The notes: generated by a model from the sequence alone, not told the origin. Positions 6,812-14,588 are shown, numbered from the stretch's first letter. The stretch: DNA of 17,972 bases from Flavobacteriales bacterium UBA1937 (GCA_002337005.1 DDFD01000007.1:1-17972); one strand, 5' to 3'. A program made the numbers and translations.

Positions 6812-7418
6812 TAAAGTTTTTATCAACGAAAAAAAATTAAGCATCAATAATTCTCCAACAACTGTTGAGAAGAACATAAGATTTGAAGGTTTTACCACTT
6901 TTGAAATCGCTTTTGATTTGCTAGAAAATACTTCTACACCAGAGATTAATATTTATGGAGAAGATGCCCAAGAAATCTGGAAAGAATTTAGCTCTATGAT
7001 GAAAGTGATAGAAGCAGCTGGTGGTATAGTAATTAATAAAGAAGAAAAAATCTTATTTATTTACAGATTAGGAAAATGGGATCTCCCCAAAGGAAAACTA
7101 GAACCCAATGAAAAACTAGACGAAGCAGCACTAAGAGAAGTAGAAGAAGAAACAGGTCTGAAGGAATTGGTTTTAGAAAATTTCGTGAATACTACCTTCC
7201 ACATTTACAAAGAGAAAAAAGACGGAAAAGAGTTAAGAATATTAAAAGCAACTCATTGGTTTAGAATGAAATACATCGGAAACGAAACTCCAAAACCGCA
7301 GGTAGAAGAAGGAATTACAAAAGTAGATTGGATTGCCGTAAATCATATCAAAGATGAGGTATTCCCTAATACGTTTAACAATATAAAATTGATTTTGAAA
7401 GAAGTTTTGGAGTGGTAA
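6807..7418 (+). CDS. Nudix hydrolase
   Basis: A 203-residue cytosolic protein. Residues about 70-200 form a Nudix domain with a complete Nudix box (G-x5-E-x7-REUxEExGU) at 96-118: Gly96, Glu102, Arg110-Glu111, Glu114-Glu115, Gly117. These acidic residues bind the divalent metal for hydrolysis of a nucleoside diphosphate linked to another group. The WDLPKGKLEPNE sequence before and in the box is common in diphosphoinositol/Ap4A-type and MutT-type members, but substrate cannot be assigned. Residues 1-65 are an extra N-terminal region with strands and helices (IRFEGFTTFEIAFDLLE) that also occurs in other Bacteroidetes Nudix proteins. Divergent from the SRPBCC gene and followed by a strong terminator. 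Confidence 0.9.
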   Translation: MYKVFINEKKLSINNSPTTVEKNIRFEGFTTFEIAFDLLENTSTPEINIYGEDAQEIWKEFSSMMKVIEAAGGIVINKEEKILFIYRLGKWDLPKGKLEPNEKLDEAALREVEEETGLKELVLENFVNTTFHIYKEKKDGKELRILKATHWFRMKYIGNETPKPQVEEGITKVDWIAVNHIKDEVFPNTFNNIKLILKEVLEW

Positions 7419-7438
7419 AAAACTCCTAAAATAGCACT

Positions 7439-7471
7439 AAAGCTCTATCTTTTTACAGATGGAGCTTTTTT
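7439..7471 (+). terminator. Intrinsic terminator of the Nudix gene
   Basis: Twelve-bp stem with one G-U pair: AAAGCTCTATCT (7439-7450) with AGATGGAGCTTT (7457-7468), loop TTTTAC, followed by a T-rich run. Confidence 0.85.
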
Positions 7472-7497
7472 ATTTTGATTTTTTTTTGAGAAAAGCA

Positions 7498-7526
7498 TTG
7501 TTTAATTGAATTATTTTATAATTTTA
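7498..7526 (+). promoter_or_regulatory. Likely promoter of the CBS-domain gene
   Basis: TTG at 7498-7500 and TAATTTTA at 7519-7526 (one mismatch to TAnnTTTG at the final base), 18-nt gap. The box ends 26 nt before the ATG at 7553. Confidence 0.4.
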
Positions 7527-7552
7527 TACTAATCACTAAAACCTTTTTGAAT

Positions 7553-7981
7553 ATGAGAACAATAAAACACATCCTCGACAGAAAATCTAGGACTCTTGCT
7601 ACAATAGATGCCAATGAAACGGTTTTTGATGCATTAAAAATGATGGCAGAAAAAAACATAGGTTCTATAATTGTAATGAACGGTGAGCAATATTTGGGAA
7701 TAATTACCGAAAGAAACTATGCGAGACAAATTGTATTACAAGACCGAAGATCTAAGGATGTTTTGGTAAAGGAAATTATGAGAACAGATCTACCCAAATT
7801 TTCAGAATCAGACAAAGTAGAAAAATGTATGGAAGTGATGTCTCAACTTAATATTCGATATTTACCTGTTCTCGAAAACGAAAAATTAGTAGGACTAATC
7901 TCTATGAAAGATATTCTAGACGAAATTCTCCTTCATCAAAAAGAAGTCATAGAAAATCTTACCAATTATATTTCAAACTAA
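7553..7981 (+). CDS. Two-CBS-domain protein
   Basis: A 142-residue protein made almost entirely of a tandem CBS pair (Bateman module). CBS1 covers about residues 13-68 (ATIDANETVFDALKMMAEKN ... GSIIVM ... LGIITERNYAR). CBS2 covers about 73-132 (VKEIMR ... VEKCMEVMSQLNIRYLPVLE ... LVGLISMKDILDEIL). Such modules bind adenosyl ligands (AMP, ATP, SAM, NADH) and sense energy state. Stand-alone forms often regulate a partner protein; no partner is visible here. I chose the ATG at 7553 over an in-frame TTG two codons earlier. Monocistronic, with a terminator upstream and a large spacer downstream. Confidence 0.92.
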   Translation: MRTIKHILDRKSRTLATIDANETVFDALKMMAEKNIGSIIVMNGEQYLGIITERNYARQIVLQDRRSKDVLVKEIMRTDLPKFSESDKVEKCMEVMSQLNIRYLPVLENEKLVGLISMKDILDEILLHQKEVIENLTNYISN

Positions 7982-7994
7982 TGAAAAATAAACA

Positions 7995-8018
7995 AAACCT
8001 TCAATTTTTTGGAGGTTT
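7995..8018 (+). terminator. Weak terminator-like hairpin after the CBS gene
   Basis: Eight-bp stem with one G-U: AAACCTTC (7995-8002) and GGAGGTTT (8011-8018), 8-nt loop, followed by AATTTTA. The weak U-tract makes efficient termination uncertain. Confidence 0.45.
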
Positions 8019-8028
8019 AATTTTATAG

Positions 8029-8178
8029 GTTTCAGAAGCAAAAAAACATTATCAAAATCAAAAAAATTAAGCTCATTTTTCACTATAAAAACTCAATAAA
8101 AATAAAAATCTAATAAAATTAATAAAAATAAGAACCTAAAATTGATAAATCTCATTTTCAAAATTACCACAATTCATG
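8029..8178. other. AT-rich non-coding spacer upstream of the CoA-transferase gene
   Basis: About 150 bases with very little G or C, spaced A-tracts (notably 8095-8132) and no convincing open frame or hairpin. Phased A-tracts just upstream of a promoter may bend DNA or act as an UP-like element, but I cannot show this. Confidence 0.5.
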
Positions 8179-8186
8179 TATTTTTG
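8179..8186 (+). promoter_or_regulatory. Promoter box for the CoA-transferase gene
   Basis: TATTTTTG is a full match to TAnnTTTG, 42 nt before the ATG at 8229. No clear TTG at the normal distance; the A-tracts upstream may compensate. Confidence 0.5.
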
Positions 8187-8228
8187 TAAATATATAAAAT
8201 AGAAAAGTTAACCAAAAATGTTCACATT

Positions 8229-9512
8229 ATGTACAATTATGTTTCTGCAGAAGAAGCTCTCTCTATTGTAAAAAGTAATCACAGAGTTTTTTTACATGGC
8301 AGTGCCTGTACTCCCAATTATCTGATTACAGAATTGGCAAAACAAGCTGGTAGATTAAGAAATGTAGAAATAGTTTCTATTACTGTACAAGGTGAAATAG
8401 AAATTGCAAAACCACAATATAAAGATAGTTTTTATATTAATTCTCTTTTTGTTTCTACACCAGTAAGAGAAGCTGTAAATAGTGACAGAGGAGATTATGT
8501 GCCTGTTTTTTTAAGTGAAATTCCATTGCTATTTAAGAAAAATATTCTTTCGCTAGATGTAGCCATTGTACAAGTTTCGCCACCAGACCAGCACGGATAT
8601 TGCTCATTAGGAACTTCTATAGATGTAGCCAGAAGCGCCGTAGATAATGCCAAAATGGTAATTGCACAAGTTAATCCTAAAATGCCCAGAACTTTCGGAG
8701 ATTCTATGATACACGTAGAACGAATCACCAAAATGGTTCTACACGAAACGGACCTTCTTACCATAGATTACAGTGCTAAAGTAACAGAAGACGAAACCAA
8801 AATTGGGCAATATATTGCAAATCTTATAGATGATAAATCTACCATACAAATGGGTGTAGGTACTATTCCAGATGCGGTTCTTAGTTCGCTTCACAATCAT
8901 AAAAATCTAGGAATACATACCGAAATGATTTCAGACGGTGCTGTAGATTTAATTGCCAAAGATATTATAGACAATAAATTCAAAGGCATCAATAACAATA
9001 AGACCATTACTGCATTTTCTTTTGGAACTAAAAAATTATATGATTATATAGATAACAATCCTTCATTTGCATTTATGGATGTTTCTTATGTAAATAATCC
9101 CATCATCATTGCTCAAAATAAGAATCTTATTGCCATTAATTCTGCAATAGAAGTAGATTTAACCGGACAGGTTTGTGCAGATTCCATAGGAACCTATCAA
9201 TTTTCTGGAATTGGCGGTCAAATGGATTTTATAAGGGGAGCTGCCCTTTCGGAAGGCGGAAAACCAATTATAGCACTTACTTCCAGAACCAAAAAAGGCA
9301 TTCCTAGAATTGTTCCTTATCTAAAGCAAGGAGCTGGCGTAGTAACAACCAGAGGTCACATTCATTATGTAGTAACAGAATTTGGGGTAGCCTATCTCTA
9401 TGGGAAAAATATGAGGCAAAGAGCCCTTGCTTTAATAGAAATTGCTCATCCTGATGACAGAGAAATGCTAGATAAATTTTGCTACGAAAGATTCAAAGCA
9501 CATTATCATTAA
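8229..9512 (+). CDS. Acetyl-CoA hydrolase/CoA-transferase family protein
   Basis: A 427-residue cytosolic enzyme of the class I acetyl-CoA hydrolase/4-hydroxybutyrate CoA-transferase family. The N-terminal half has the substrate-side Rossmann-like domain (VFLHGSACTPNYL at 20-32; VSPPDQHGYCSLGTS at 116-130). The CoA-side domain has MGVGTIPDAV (208-217) and then GIHTEMISDG (228-237), where Glu232 is the expected catalytic residue that forms the glutamyl-CoA thioester. The FSGIGGQMDFIRGA and GHIHYVVTEFGVAYLYGK blocks are also typical. It exchanges CoA between short-chain acids such as acetate, butyrate or succinate; the exact pair cannot be told. The ATG at 8229 gives the family's usual N-terminus. 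An out-of-frame ATG at 8218 starts an 18-codon ORF overlapping it. Single gene with terminator. Confidence 0.92.
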   Translation: MYNYVSAEEALSIVKSNHRVFLHGSACTPNYLITELAKQAGRLRNVEIVSITVQGEIEIAKPQYKDSFYINSLFVSTPVREAVNSDRGDYVPVFLSEIPLLFKKNILSLDVAIVQVSPPDQHGYCSLGTSIDVARSAVDNAKMVIAQVNPKMPRTFGDSMIHVERITKMVLHETDLLTIDYSAKVTEDETKIGQYIANLIDDKSTIQMGVGTIPDAVLSSLHNHKNLGIHTEMISDGAVDLIAKDIIDNKFKGINNNKTITAFSFGTKKLYDYIDNNPSFAFMDVSYVNNPIIIAQNKNLIAINSAIEVDLTGQVCADSIGTYQFSGIGGQMDFIRGAALSEGGKPIIALTSRTKKGIPRIVPYLKQGAGVVTTRGHIHYVVTEFGVAYLYGKNMRQRALALIEIAHPDDREMLDKFCYERFKAHYH

Positions 9513-9519
9513 AAAATAG

Positions 9520-9551
9520 AAATCCTGAAATGAATTTTTCGGGATTTTTTT
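9520..9551 (+). terminator. Intrinsic terminator of the CoA-transferase gene
   Basis: Eleven-bp stem with one G-U: AAATCCTGAAA (9520-9530) and TTTCGGGATTT (9537-9547), 6-nt loop, T-run to 9551. Confidence 0.85.
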
Positions 9552-9560
9552 ATACTTTTA

Positions 9561-10160
9561 ATGATGAAATTCAAAACCATGAAAGAACACGAAATTTTAA
9601 TAGACTTTGCGAAAAAACACATCGAAATTTCTACAGAAGACCAAGAAAAAATCAAAAAATACTTCAAGGTAAGAAATGTAGAAAAAAATGAAATATTACT
9701 AAACGCAGGCGAAGTTTGTAATCATCTTTATTTTGTAGTTCAAGGTATTCTAAGAACTTTTCATCTCAATGCCAATGGAACCGAATTTACCAGACTCATC
9801 AGAAAAGAAAATCAATTCTGTACGGTTCTATTAAGTTTTTTAGAAAAAAAATCCTCTGTTGCTACCATTCAGGCATTAGAAAAAGGAGCGCTTTTGGTAA
9901 TAAGTTCAGAAGATTTCCGAACACTAACCAAAGAATCCGAAATTGCCCAAAAAATTTACACCAAAACTCTAGAAGATTTTGAAAATTTCCATTTGAAAAG
10001 GTTAGAATTTTTGACCTCCTACTCTCCAAAAGAAAAAACAGAGATTTTCTTGAAAGAGTACCACGAGTTAGAACCTAGATTAACAGATAAGGTAATTGCC
10101 TCTTACCTGCAAATAACACCCGAAACTTACTGCCGTTGTAAAAAAAGTTTAGAATCCTAA
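9561..10160 (+). CDS. Crp/Fnr-family transcriptional regulator
   Basis: A 199-residue protein. Residues about 38-120 form a cyclic-nucleotide-binding-like beta roll (NEILLNAGEVCNHLYFVVQGILRTFHLN). The phosphate-binding cassette normally reading FGE..ALL..R is replaced by ENQFCTVLLSFLEKKSS, so binding of cAMP is unlikely. A dimerisation helix follows (about 130-150), and a short C-terminal HTH (LTDKVIASYLQITPETYCRCKKSL, written here in outline, 174-197) is of the reduced Crp type common in Bacteroidetes. Possible starts are 9561, 9564 and 9579. The last (MKEHEIL) would leave room for a box-like TACTTTTA at 9553-9560. Ligand and targets are unknown; the neighbouring CoA-transferase is separated by a terminator. 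Confidence 0.88.
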   Translation: MMKFKTMKEHEILIDFAKKHIEISTEDQEKIKKYFKVRNVEKNEILLNAGEVCNHLYFVVQGILRTFHLNANGTEFTRLIRKENQFCTVLLSFLEKKSSVATIQALEKGALLVISSEDFRTLTKESEIAQKIYTKTLEDFENFHLKRLEFLTSYSPKEKTEIFLKEYHELEPRLTDKVIASYLQITPETYCRCKKSLES

Positions 10161-10220
10161 GAATTTCAATTTTTGATGAATATTTTTTTGTAATTTGGCT
10201 CTAGTAAAATGTAGGTAAAA

Positions 10221-10682
10221 ATGAAAAAGATTTTCGCAATAGCTGTACTTGTTTTTTGTGTAATTGATGCTCATGCACAGCGTCTAGACAAAATTGTAGA
10301 GAGGCTAGATAGAATAGAAAGAAACAGAAAATTTGATAAATCACTGCTCACTCTAGACCTTGCTGGCAAAAAATTTGCACTGATTAAAAACGTAAATAAA
10401 GTGGTTTATAAAAACATTTTAGATTTTTCTAATGATAACAAAATCACTTTAATAGAACTTACTGATGATAAATTAACAGATGCTAAAACTTCTAAAATAT
10501 ATACTGGTGATGCCCTCAAAAAAGAATATTATGTGTCTGTAAGAGCAGATAAATTAGAAGGAAAAAACATAGATTTACCCTATACTTTTAATTTTGTTTT
10601 ACAAAAAAGAGAAGGCAATCTCTGCTTAGTCAACATTAGTAATAACGAAATCTGGTTAGATACTGATAGTGGTAAAAAATAA
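10221..10682 (+). CDS. Exported protein of unknown function
   Basis: A 153-residue protein with a clear signal peptide (MKKIFAIAVLVFCVIDAHAQ, cleavage after residue 19 or 20). A short charged helix follows (RLDKIVERLDRIERNRK, about 21-37), then a strand-rich segment with several Lys and Asp residues and one Cys in the mature part. I recognise no family. It is preceded by a box-like TAATTTGG at 10191-10198 (one mismatch). The next gene starts 49 nt downstream on the same strand with no terminator between, so the two may be an operon. Confidence 0.75.
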   Translation: MKKIFAIAVLVFCVIDAHAQRLDKIVERLDRIERNRKFDKSLLTLDLAGKKFALIKNVNKVVYKNILDFSNDNKITLIELTDDKLTDAKTSKIYTGDALKKEYYVSVRADKLEGKNIDLPYTFNFVLQKREGNLCLVNISNNEIWLDTDSGKK

Positions 10683-10731
10683 CAATTAAAACTCACATTA
10701 ACGTTCAATTTATACTCAATCTTAAAATATA

Positions 10732-11334
10732 ATGAAGAACCTACTATTGATTTTGATTTCGGCATTAGCAATGCAAAGTTGCTTTGTGAATGCAAAAAGA
10801 GATTATAACGGCTATAGTAAAAATTTGGTCTTTAATAAAAATGATAAATGGCTCATTAACAATATATATACAGACCTTAGCTCTATGGATAAAGAAAGAT
10901 TGAATAAAGAAACTTTAGAAACATTCAATGAATTAAGTGCAAGAAATGCTTATAATTTGGAGAAAGCAAAATCAGAAAGTTTAATTTCGGGAAAAATATC
11001 TTTCAGCCCCGAAATTGAAGAGATAGAACAACTTAAAAATTCTACAAATTTTAATTATTTGGTAAATATTTATACCAAAAAGATTAGAAACGGTTTAGCT
11101 GTTTTAGAAACTTCTGAACAAAGAGAATATGCCAGCAATGAGGCTTTTGCAATAATTGAAATATATGATATTAAAAATTTAAAGAAAGTTTACTATCAAA
11201 AAGTATATTCTTCACAAACAAGAGAAAAACAAACAAAGGGACCAAGTTTTCAGTATTCGTCTGAAACATTATCTAAAAAAAATTTAATGAAAATATTGAA
11301 AGACATTAAAAAAAACGCCATTATAAAAGGCTAA
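10732..11334 (+). CDS. Putative lipoprotein of unknown function
   Basis: A 200-residue protein. The N-terminus (MKNLLLILISALAMQSC) is a short lipoprotein signal with Cys17 as the likely lipidated residue. The mature part is mixed helix and strand, rich in Lys, Asn and Ser. It includes a helical, charged middle region (SMDKERLNKETLETFNEL), a central strand pair (FNYLVNIYTKKIRNGLAVLE), and EAFAIIEIYDIKNLKKVYYQKVYSS, which looks like strands of a small alpha/beta domain. I cannot place it in a family. It follows another exported unknown by 49 nt. Its stop overlaps that of the convergent hydrolase gene in the bases CTAA. Confidence 0.75.
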   Translation: MKNLLLILISALAMQSCFVNAKRDYNGYSKNLVFNKNDKWLINNIYTDLSSMDKERLNKETLETFNELSARNAYNLEKAKSESLISGKISFSPEIEEIEQLKNSTNFNYLVNIYTKKIRNGLAVLETSEQREYASNEAFAIIEIYDIKNLKKVYYQKVYSSQTREKQTKGPSFQYSSETLSKKNLMKILKDIKKNAIIKG

Positions 11335-12164
11335 ACACTCATAAATTTAATACATTCTTCACTTGCTTTTTCTAAAAATTCAGGAAGTTTTTCTTCAGTC
11401 CAAGGTTCTTTAGCTCCAAATGTATGATTAGCTCCTTCAATTAGTTTTAAGGTGGAATTTTTCGCCCAAATATGGAGATTTTCCGCAGAAGAATAATCTA
11501 CTGCTTCGTCTAAATTTCCGTGGATGATTAGAGTTTTGCCAGAAAAAATTTTCATAGAATTCTCTACATCAAAATGGCTTTTATTATTCTCAAAATCTTC
11601 AAAAAATTGAAAATAATGCGGCATCATTTGTCTGGTTCTGGCATTATTACTAAAGTAAACTTCTTCTCTCTTCCAGTTGATGAAATCTTCACCTTTCGGA
11701 AAACGATCTAGAGAATCTACACTTGCTAAAGCTATTAAATTTTTAATCTTGATATTCTCATTGGCTTTAATAATGGCAATTCCGCCACCTCTGGAATGCC
11801 CAATTAATGAGATATTTTCTGCATCTACTCTACTATCTTGGGAAAAATAATCAATAACAAATTCTAAATCACTGAGTTCCTTAGAATAATTATTTTCTCC
11901 GAAACTTTCTAAATCTGCAAAATCTGCAGGCTTTTCTAATGTGGTTCCGTTATGAGAAAAATTAAATTTCACAAAGAAAAATCCATTTTCGGCAAATTTT
12001 TCTGCCATCAAATCCCATGCGCCCCAATCTTTATAGCCTTTATAACCGTGGCAAAAAATAACCAAAGGTAATTTCTCCCTATTCTCAGGAATAAAAGCAT
12101 CTGCCAAAAACGGTTTGGTTTCAGGATTTTCTAAAATAATATTTTTTTTAATGGTAAATTTCAT
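11331..12164 (-). CDS. Alpha/beta-hydrolase (dienelactone hydrolase/peptidase-like)
   Basis: A 277-residue cytosolic protein with the full alpha/beta-hydrolase signature. The oxyanion HG is at 39-40 (VIFCHGYKG). The nucleophile elbow GHSRGG at 122-127 gives Ser124. An acid follows strand 7 in HGNLDEAV (Asp219), and the histidine is in EGANHTF (His247). All three catalytic residues are present, so an active serine esterase, lipase or peptidase is likely. The GHSRGGG elbow is of the kind seen in BAAT/dienelactone-like and acyl-peptidase-like members, but the substrate is unknown. There is no signal peptide. The gene is convergent with the lipoprotein gene and overlaps its stop by 4 nt, leaving no room for a separate terminator. 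A one-mismatch box (TAATTGTG, 12191-12184) lies upstream. Confidence 0.9.
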   Translation of the reverse strand: MKFTIKKNIILENPETKPFLADAFIPENREKLPLVIFCHGYKGYKDWGAWDLMAEKFAENGFFFVKFNFSHNGTTLEKPADFADLESFGENNYSKELSDLEFVIDYFSQDSRVDAENISLIGHSRGGGIAIIKANENIKIKNLIALASVDSLDRFPKGEDFINWKREEVYFSNNARTRQMMPHYFQFFEDFENNKSHFDVENSMKIFSGKTLIIHGNLDEAVDYSSAENLHIWAKNSTLKLIEGANHTFGAKEPWTEEKLPEFLEKASEECIKFMSV

Positions 12165-12245
12165 CGGTTGATAATGATTTTTTCACAATTAGTAGTTTTA
12201 ATCAATAGGTATGCCATTCATAAGATTTGTTACAAACGATTAAAA

Positions 12246-12273
12246 AACAAAAACCACCGAAAATTCGGTGGTT
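12246..12273 (-). terminator. Terminator of the first M13 peptidase gene
   Basis: Perfect 10-bp stem AACCACCGAA (12252-12261) with TTCGGTGGTT (12264-12273), 2-nt loop. On the minus strand it is followed by TTTTTGTTTTTT. It lies about 160 nt past the stop codon, beyond the structured repeat, so that repeat is transcribed as part of the 3' UTR. The stem also occurs at 14566-14588. Confidence 0.82.
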
Positions 12274-12377
12274 GTATTCTAGCCCTGATGGAGCGGTATG
12301 TTTGAGCTCTTTTTCTGCGGCGGCTTCGCCGCCGCAGAAAAAAGCGAGTAGCGACAGCAGGATTAAGCTCCTAAAAA
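12274..12377. repeat. Structured dispersed repeat, copy 1 (3' UTR of first M13 gene)
   Basis: With the adjoining terminator arm (from 12266) this matches copy 2 (14581-14692) at 111 of 112 positions. It is GC-rich in its centre, unlike its surroundings. A perfect 10-bp hairpin (CTGCGGCGGC / GCCGCCGCAG, TTC loop) is extended by T/A runs. The outer ends AGCCCTG (12281-12287) and CAGG...GCT (12358-12369, 5-nt bulge) can pair to enclose it. GGAGC (12290-12294) can alternatively pair with GCTCC (12367-12371). Elements with this AGCCCTGAT...GCAGGA...GCTCC pattern recur in flavobacterial genomes as I remember them, possibly the Flavo-1 RNA motif. That match is unverified. Confidence 0.8.
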
Positions 12378-12430
12378 CTTTTTGCTACTATTTTAAAAAG
12401 GTGAATTTTTTGAAGAAAAAAAAGTGGTTC

Positions 12431-14467
12431 TTACCAGATTTTAATTCTATCTGTAGGTGTTTTGTAATGCTTATCTCCTTCTTTTACTTTGAAAGCATCA
12501 TACCAAGTATCTGTGTTTTCTAGCGGACCAACTGCTCTGTACATCCCTGGAGAGTGAGAGTCTGTTTTTACCTGATTGATGAGATATTTTTCGGTAGATT
12601 TGGTTCTCCAAACGGTAGCCCAACTCAAGAAAAATCTTTGTTCTTGGGTGTATCCGTCAATCTTACCTATTTTTCCTTTGTCTTTAAGATACATTTTAAG
12701 GGCATCAAAAGCAATGTTTACTCCGCCTAAATCTGCGATATTTTCTCCCATTGTAAAGGTTCCGTTTACGAAAGTTCCTTTTACGGGTTCATATTTGCTG
12801 TATTGTTCGCCTAATCTTTTGGTAAGAGCTTCAAATTTTTCTCGGTCTTCTTTCGTCCACCAATTGTTTAGATTTCCATCTCCATCGAATCTAGAACCAC
12901 CATCATCAAAACCGTGAGAAATTTCGTGACCGATTACAGCACCTATTCCACCGAAATTAACGGCAGGATCTGCTTTAAAATCAAAGAACGGAGGTTGAAG
13001 AATTGCCGCAGGGAAAACAATCTCGTTATTAGAAGAGCTGTAATATGCATTTACCGTTTGTGGAGTCATACCCCATTTTGTTTTATCTACTTTTTTACCA
13101 ATTTTTTCTAGATTTTTTTGGTAACCCCACGCAGAAATATTTTGTGTATTTTTATAATAAGTACCACCTTCTGCTGGTGATAAAAGCGTTAATTTAGAAT
13201 AATCTTCCCACTGGTCTGGATATGCAATTTTTACTTTGAATTTGCTCAATTTTTCTAGCGCTTTAGCTTTGGTATCTGCACTCATCCAAGAAAGATTACT
13301 GATGTGCTGATGGTACGCTTTTTTAAGATAATCTACCAAAGTTACTATTTCTGCTTTGGCTTCTGCCGGGAAAAATTTATCTACATATAATTTACCAAAA
13401 GCTTCTCCTAAAACTCGGTTTACTACTTCTAGACCTCGCTTGTCCATAGAACGTTGCTCTAGAGTTCCCTGAAGGTATTTTCCGTAGAAATCAAATCTTA
13501 AATCGTCTAATCTTTTGTCTAGAGAACCTGCATTACCAGAAAGCATGTTGTATTTCATATAATCTTTTAGCAATGGTAAATTCTCTTGGTTAATAAAGCC
13601 ATCTAAAGCCTGATAATACTTAAGATCACCTAGAATTACTCTATCTGTATTTACGCCTACTTTTTGTAAATATTCTGGAAGGTTTACATTTTTCACTAAA
13701 CCAGAAAGTTCTGCTACAGATTTTGGATTGTATCTTTTATTAGCGTCTCTGCCTTCTTCGTTGGTTAATAAAGTTTTGGCAAATCTTTTTTCTAAATCTA
13801 CAATTTTAACGGCGGTATCATCTGGATTTTGATAACCTAAAATACCTAAAATTTTAGAAACATATTTGGTATATTCTGCAATGGTTTTAGTATTCGCTTC
13901 ATTATCTTTTTGGTAGTAGTCTTTACCAATTCCTAAGCTAGGCCCTCCTAAATAAATGGCATTATCATTAGAAGCTTTTAGGTCTGACCCAACTCTCCAA
14001 GCGTATAATGGATTATCACCAGTTAAGGTAGCTTGGTTAATATAATTTTGAAAATCTGAAAGATTTTGTATAGCATCTATTTTTGCCAAATCTGCTTTTA
14101 TTGGTTCTATTCCTTCTGCATTTCTTTTGTTCCAATCGATGTAAGTAGCGTATAAATCCTGAATTTTTTGTCCTTCTGAACCTTTAGCATATTTCTCTGT
14201 TAAAATATTTTTAAGAATAGCTAAAGAGTTTTCGTCTGTTTTCTCACGAAGTTCATTAAAACTTCCCCAAGTACCTTTATCTGAAGGGATAACAGCAGTT
14301 TTTACCCAGTTTCCGTTCACATAATTAAAGAAATCATCTTGCGGACGTATACTGGTGTCCATTAAATGCAGGTTTATTCCGTTTCCTTCTGCTTTTTTCT
14401 GAGCAGAATAAGAATTAAAAGACAGCACTGCTGCTGTAGTTAAAATTAAAAAAGGGATTTTCTTCAT
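12431..14467 (-). CDS. M13-family zinc metallopeptidase (PepO/neprilysin-like), paralogue 1
   Basis: A 678-residue protein from the ATG at 14467 (MKKIPFLIL). A signal peptide (1-22, ending SYSAQ) directs it to the periplasm or outside. I use this start rather than the ATG 15 codons earlier because only it gives a proper signal peptide, and a promoter box (14491-14498) lies inside the longer version. It has the M13_N helical domain (about 36-420) and the catalytic domain. The zinc site is HEISH at 514-518 with Glu575 of ENIAD (575-579) as third ligand. NAYY (473-476) binds substrate backbone, and His638 and Arg644 (SHSPGMYRAVGPL) match the catalytic His and Arg of neprilysin. The C-terminus KIW keeps the family's final Trp but lacks the usual Cys. 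It likely degrades small peptides. Confidence 0.95.
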   Translation of the reverse strand: MKKIPFLILTTAAVLSFNSYSAQKKAEGNGINLHLMDTSIRPQDDFFNYVNGNWVKTAVIPSDKGTWGSFNELREKTDENSLAILKNILTEKYAKGSEGQKIQDLYATYIDWNKRNAEGIEPIKADLAKIDAIQNLSDFQNYINQATLTGDNPLYAWRVGSDLKASNDNAIYLGGPSLGIGKDYYQKDNEANTKTIAEYTKYVSKILGILGYQNPDDTAVKIVDLEKRFAKTLLTNEEGRDANKRYNPKSVAELSGLVKNVNLPEYLQKVGVNTDRVILGDLKYYQALDGFINQENLPLLKDYMKYNMLSGNAGSLDKRLDDLRFDFYGKYLQGTLEQRSMDKRGLEVVNRVLGEAFGKLYVDKFFPAEAKAEIVTLVDYLKKAYHQHISNLSWMSADTKAKALEKLSKFKVKIAYPDQWEDYSKLTLLSPAEGGTYYKNTQNISAWGYQKNLEKIGKKVDKTKWGMTPQTVNAYYSSSNNEIVFPAAILQPPFFDFKADPAVNFGGIGAVIGHEISHGFDDGGSRFDGDGNLNNWWTKEDREKFEALTKRLGEQYSKYEPVKGTFVNGTFTMGENIADLGGVNIAFDALKMYLKDKGKIGKIDGYTQEQRFFLSWATVWRTKSTEKYLINQVKTDSHSPGMYRAVGPLENTDTWYDAFKVKEGDKHYKTPTDRIKIW

Positions 14468-14490
14468 AACCAAATAATTTTTTAGAATAT

Positions 14491-14498
14491 CAAATTTA
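14491..14498 (-). promoter_or_regulatory. Promoter box of the first M13 gene
   Basis: On the minus strand, TAAATTTG is a full match to TAnnTTTG, 23 nt before the ATG at 14467. No clear TTG at the usual distance. It indicates transcription independent of the upstream paralogue. Confidence 0.5.
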
Positions 14499-14561
14499 AA
14501 AATAATAAACATTATTATGTTAATTAGTAGAAAAAAATAATAGATTGTTTCAATAGATATA

Positions 14562-14588
14562 AAAAACCACCGAAAAAAATCGGTGGTT
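14562..14588 (-). terminator. Terminator of the second M13 peptidase gene
   Basis: AACCACCG (14566-14573) pairs with CGGTGGTT (14581-14588) around a 7-nt A-rich loop. The minus-strand transcript ends in a U-run from the A-tract at 14562-14567. The arms equal those of the terminator at 12252-12273; the loop differs. Confidence 0.8.

Noticed and set aside
7981..8028. 15-codon ORF (MKNKQNLQFFGGLIL) overlapping the CBS gene stop as TAATG
   Set aside because: Too short and AT-driven, and it lies on the likely terminator hairpin. No sign of conservation can be seen here.
12227..12523. Plus-strand open frame across the structured repeat and the end of the M13 gene
   Set aside because: It spans a terminator and a hairpin element, and the peptide has no recognisable feature. 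Copy 2 does not keep a comparable frame beyond the shared block.
12576..13111. Open frames on the plus strand inside the first M13 gene
   Set aside because: They are antisense shadows of a well-supported coding region, with no domain, signal peptide or promoter. The same holds for the plus-strand frames at 15122-15319 and 16341-16643.
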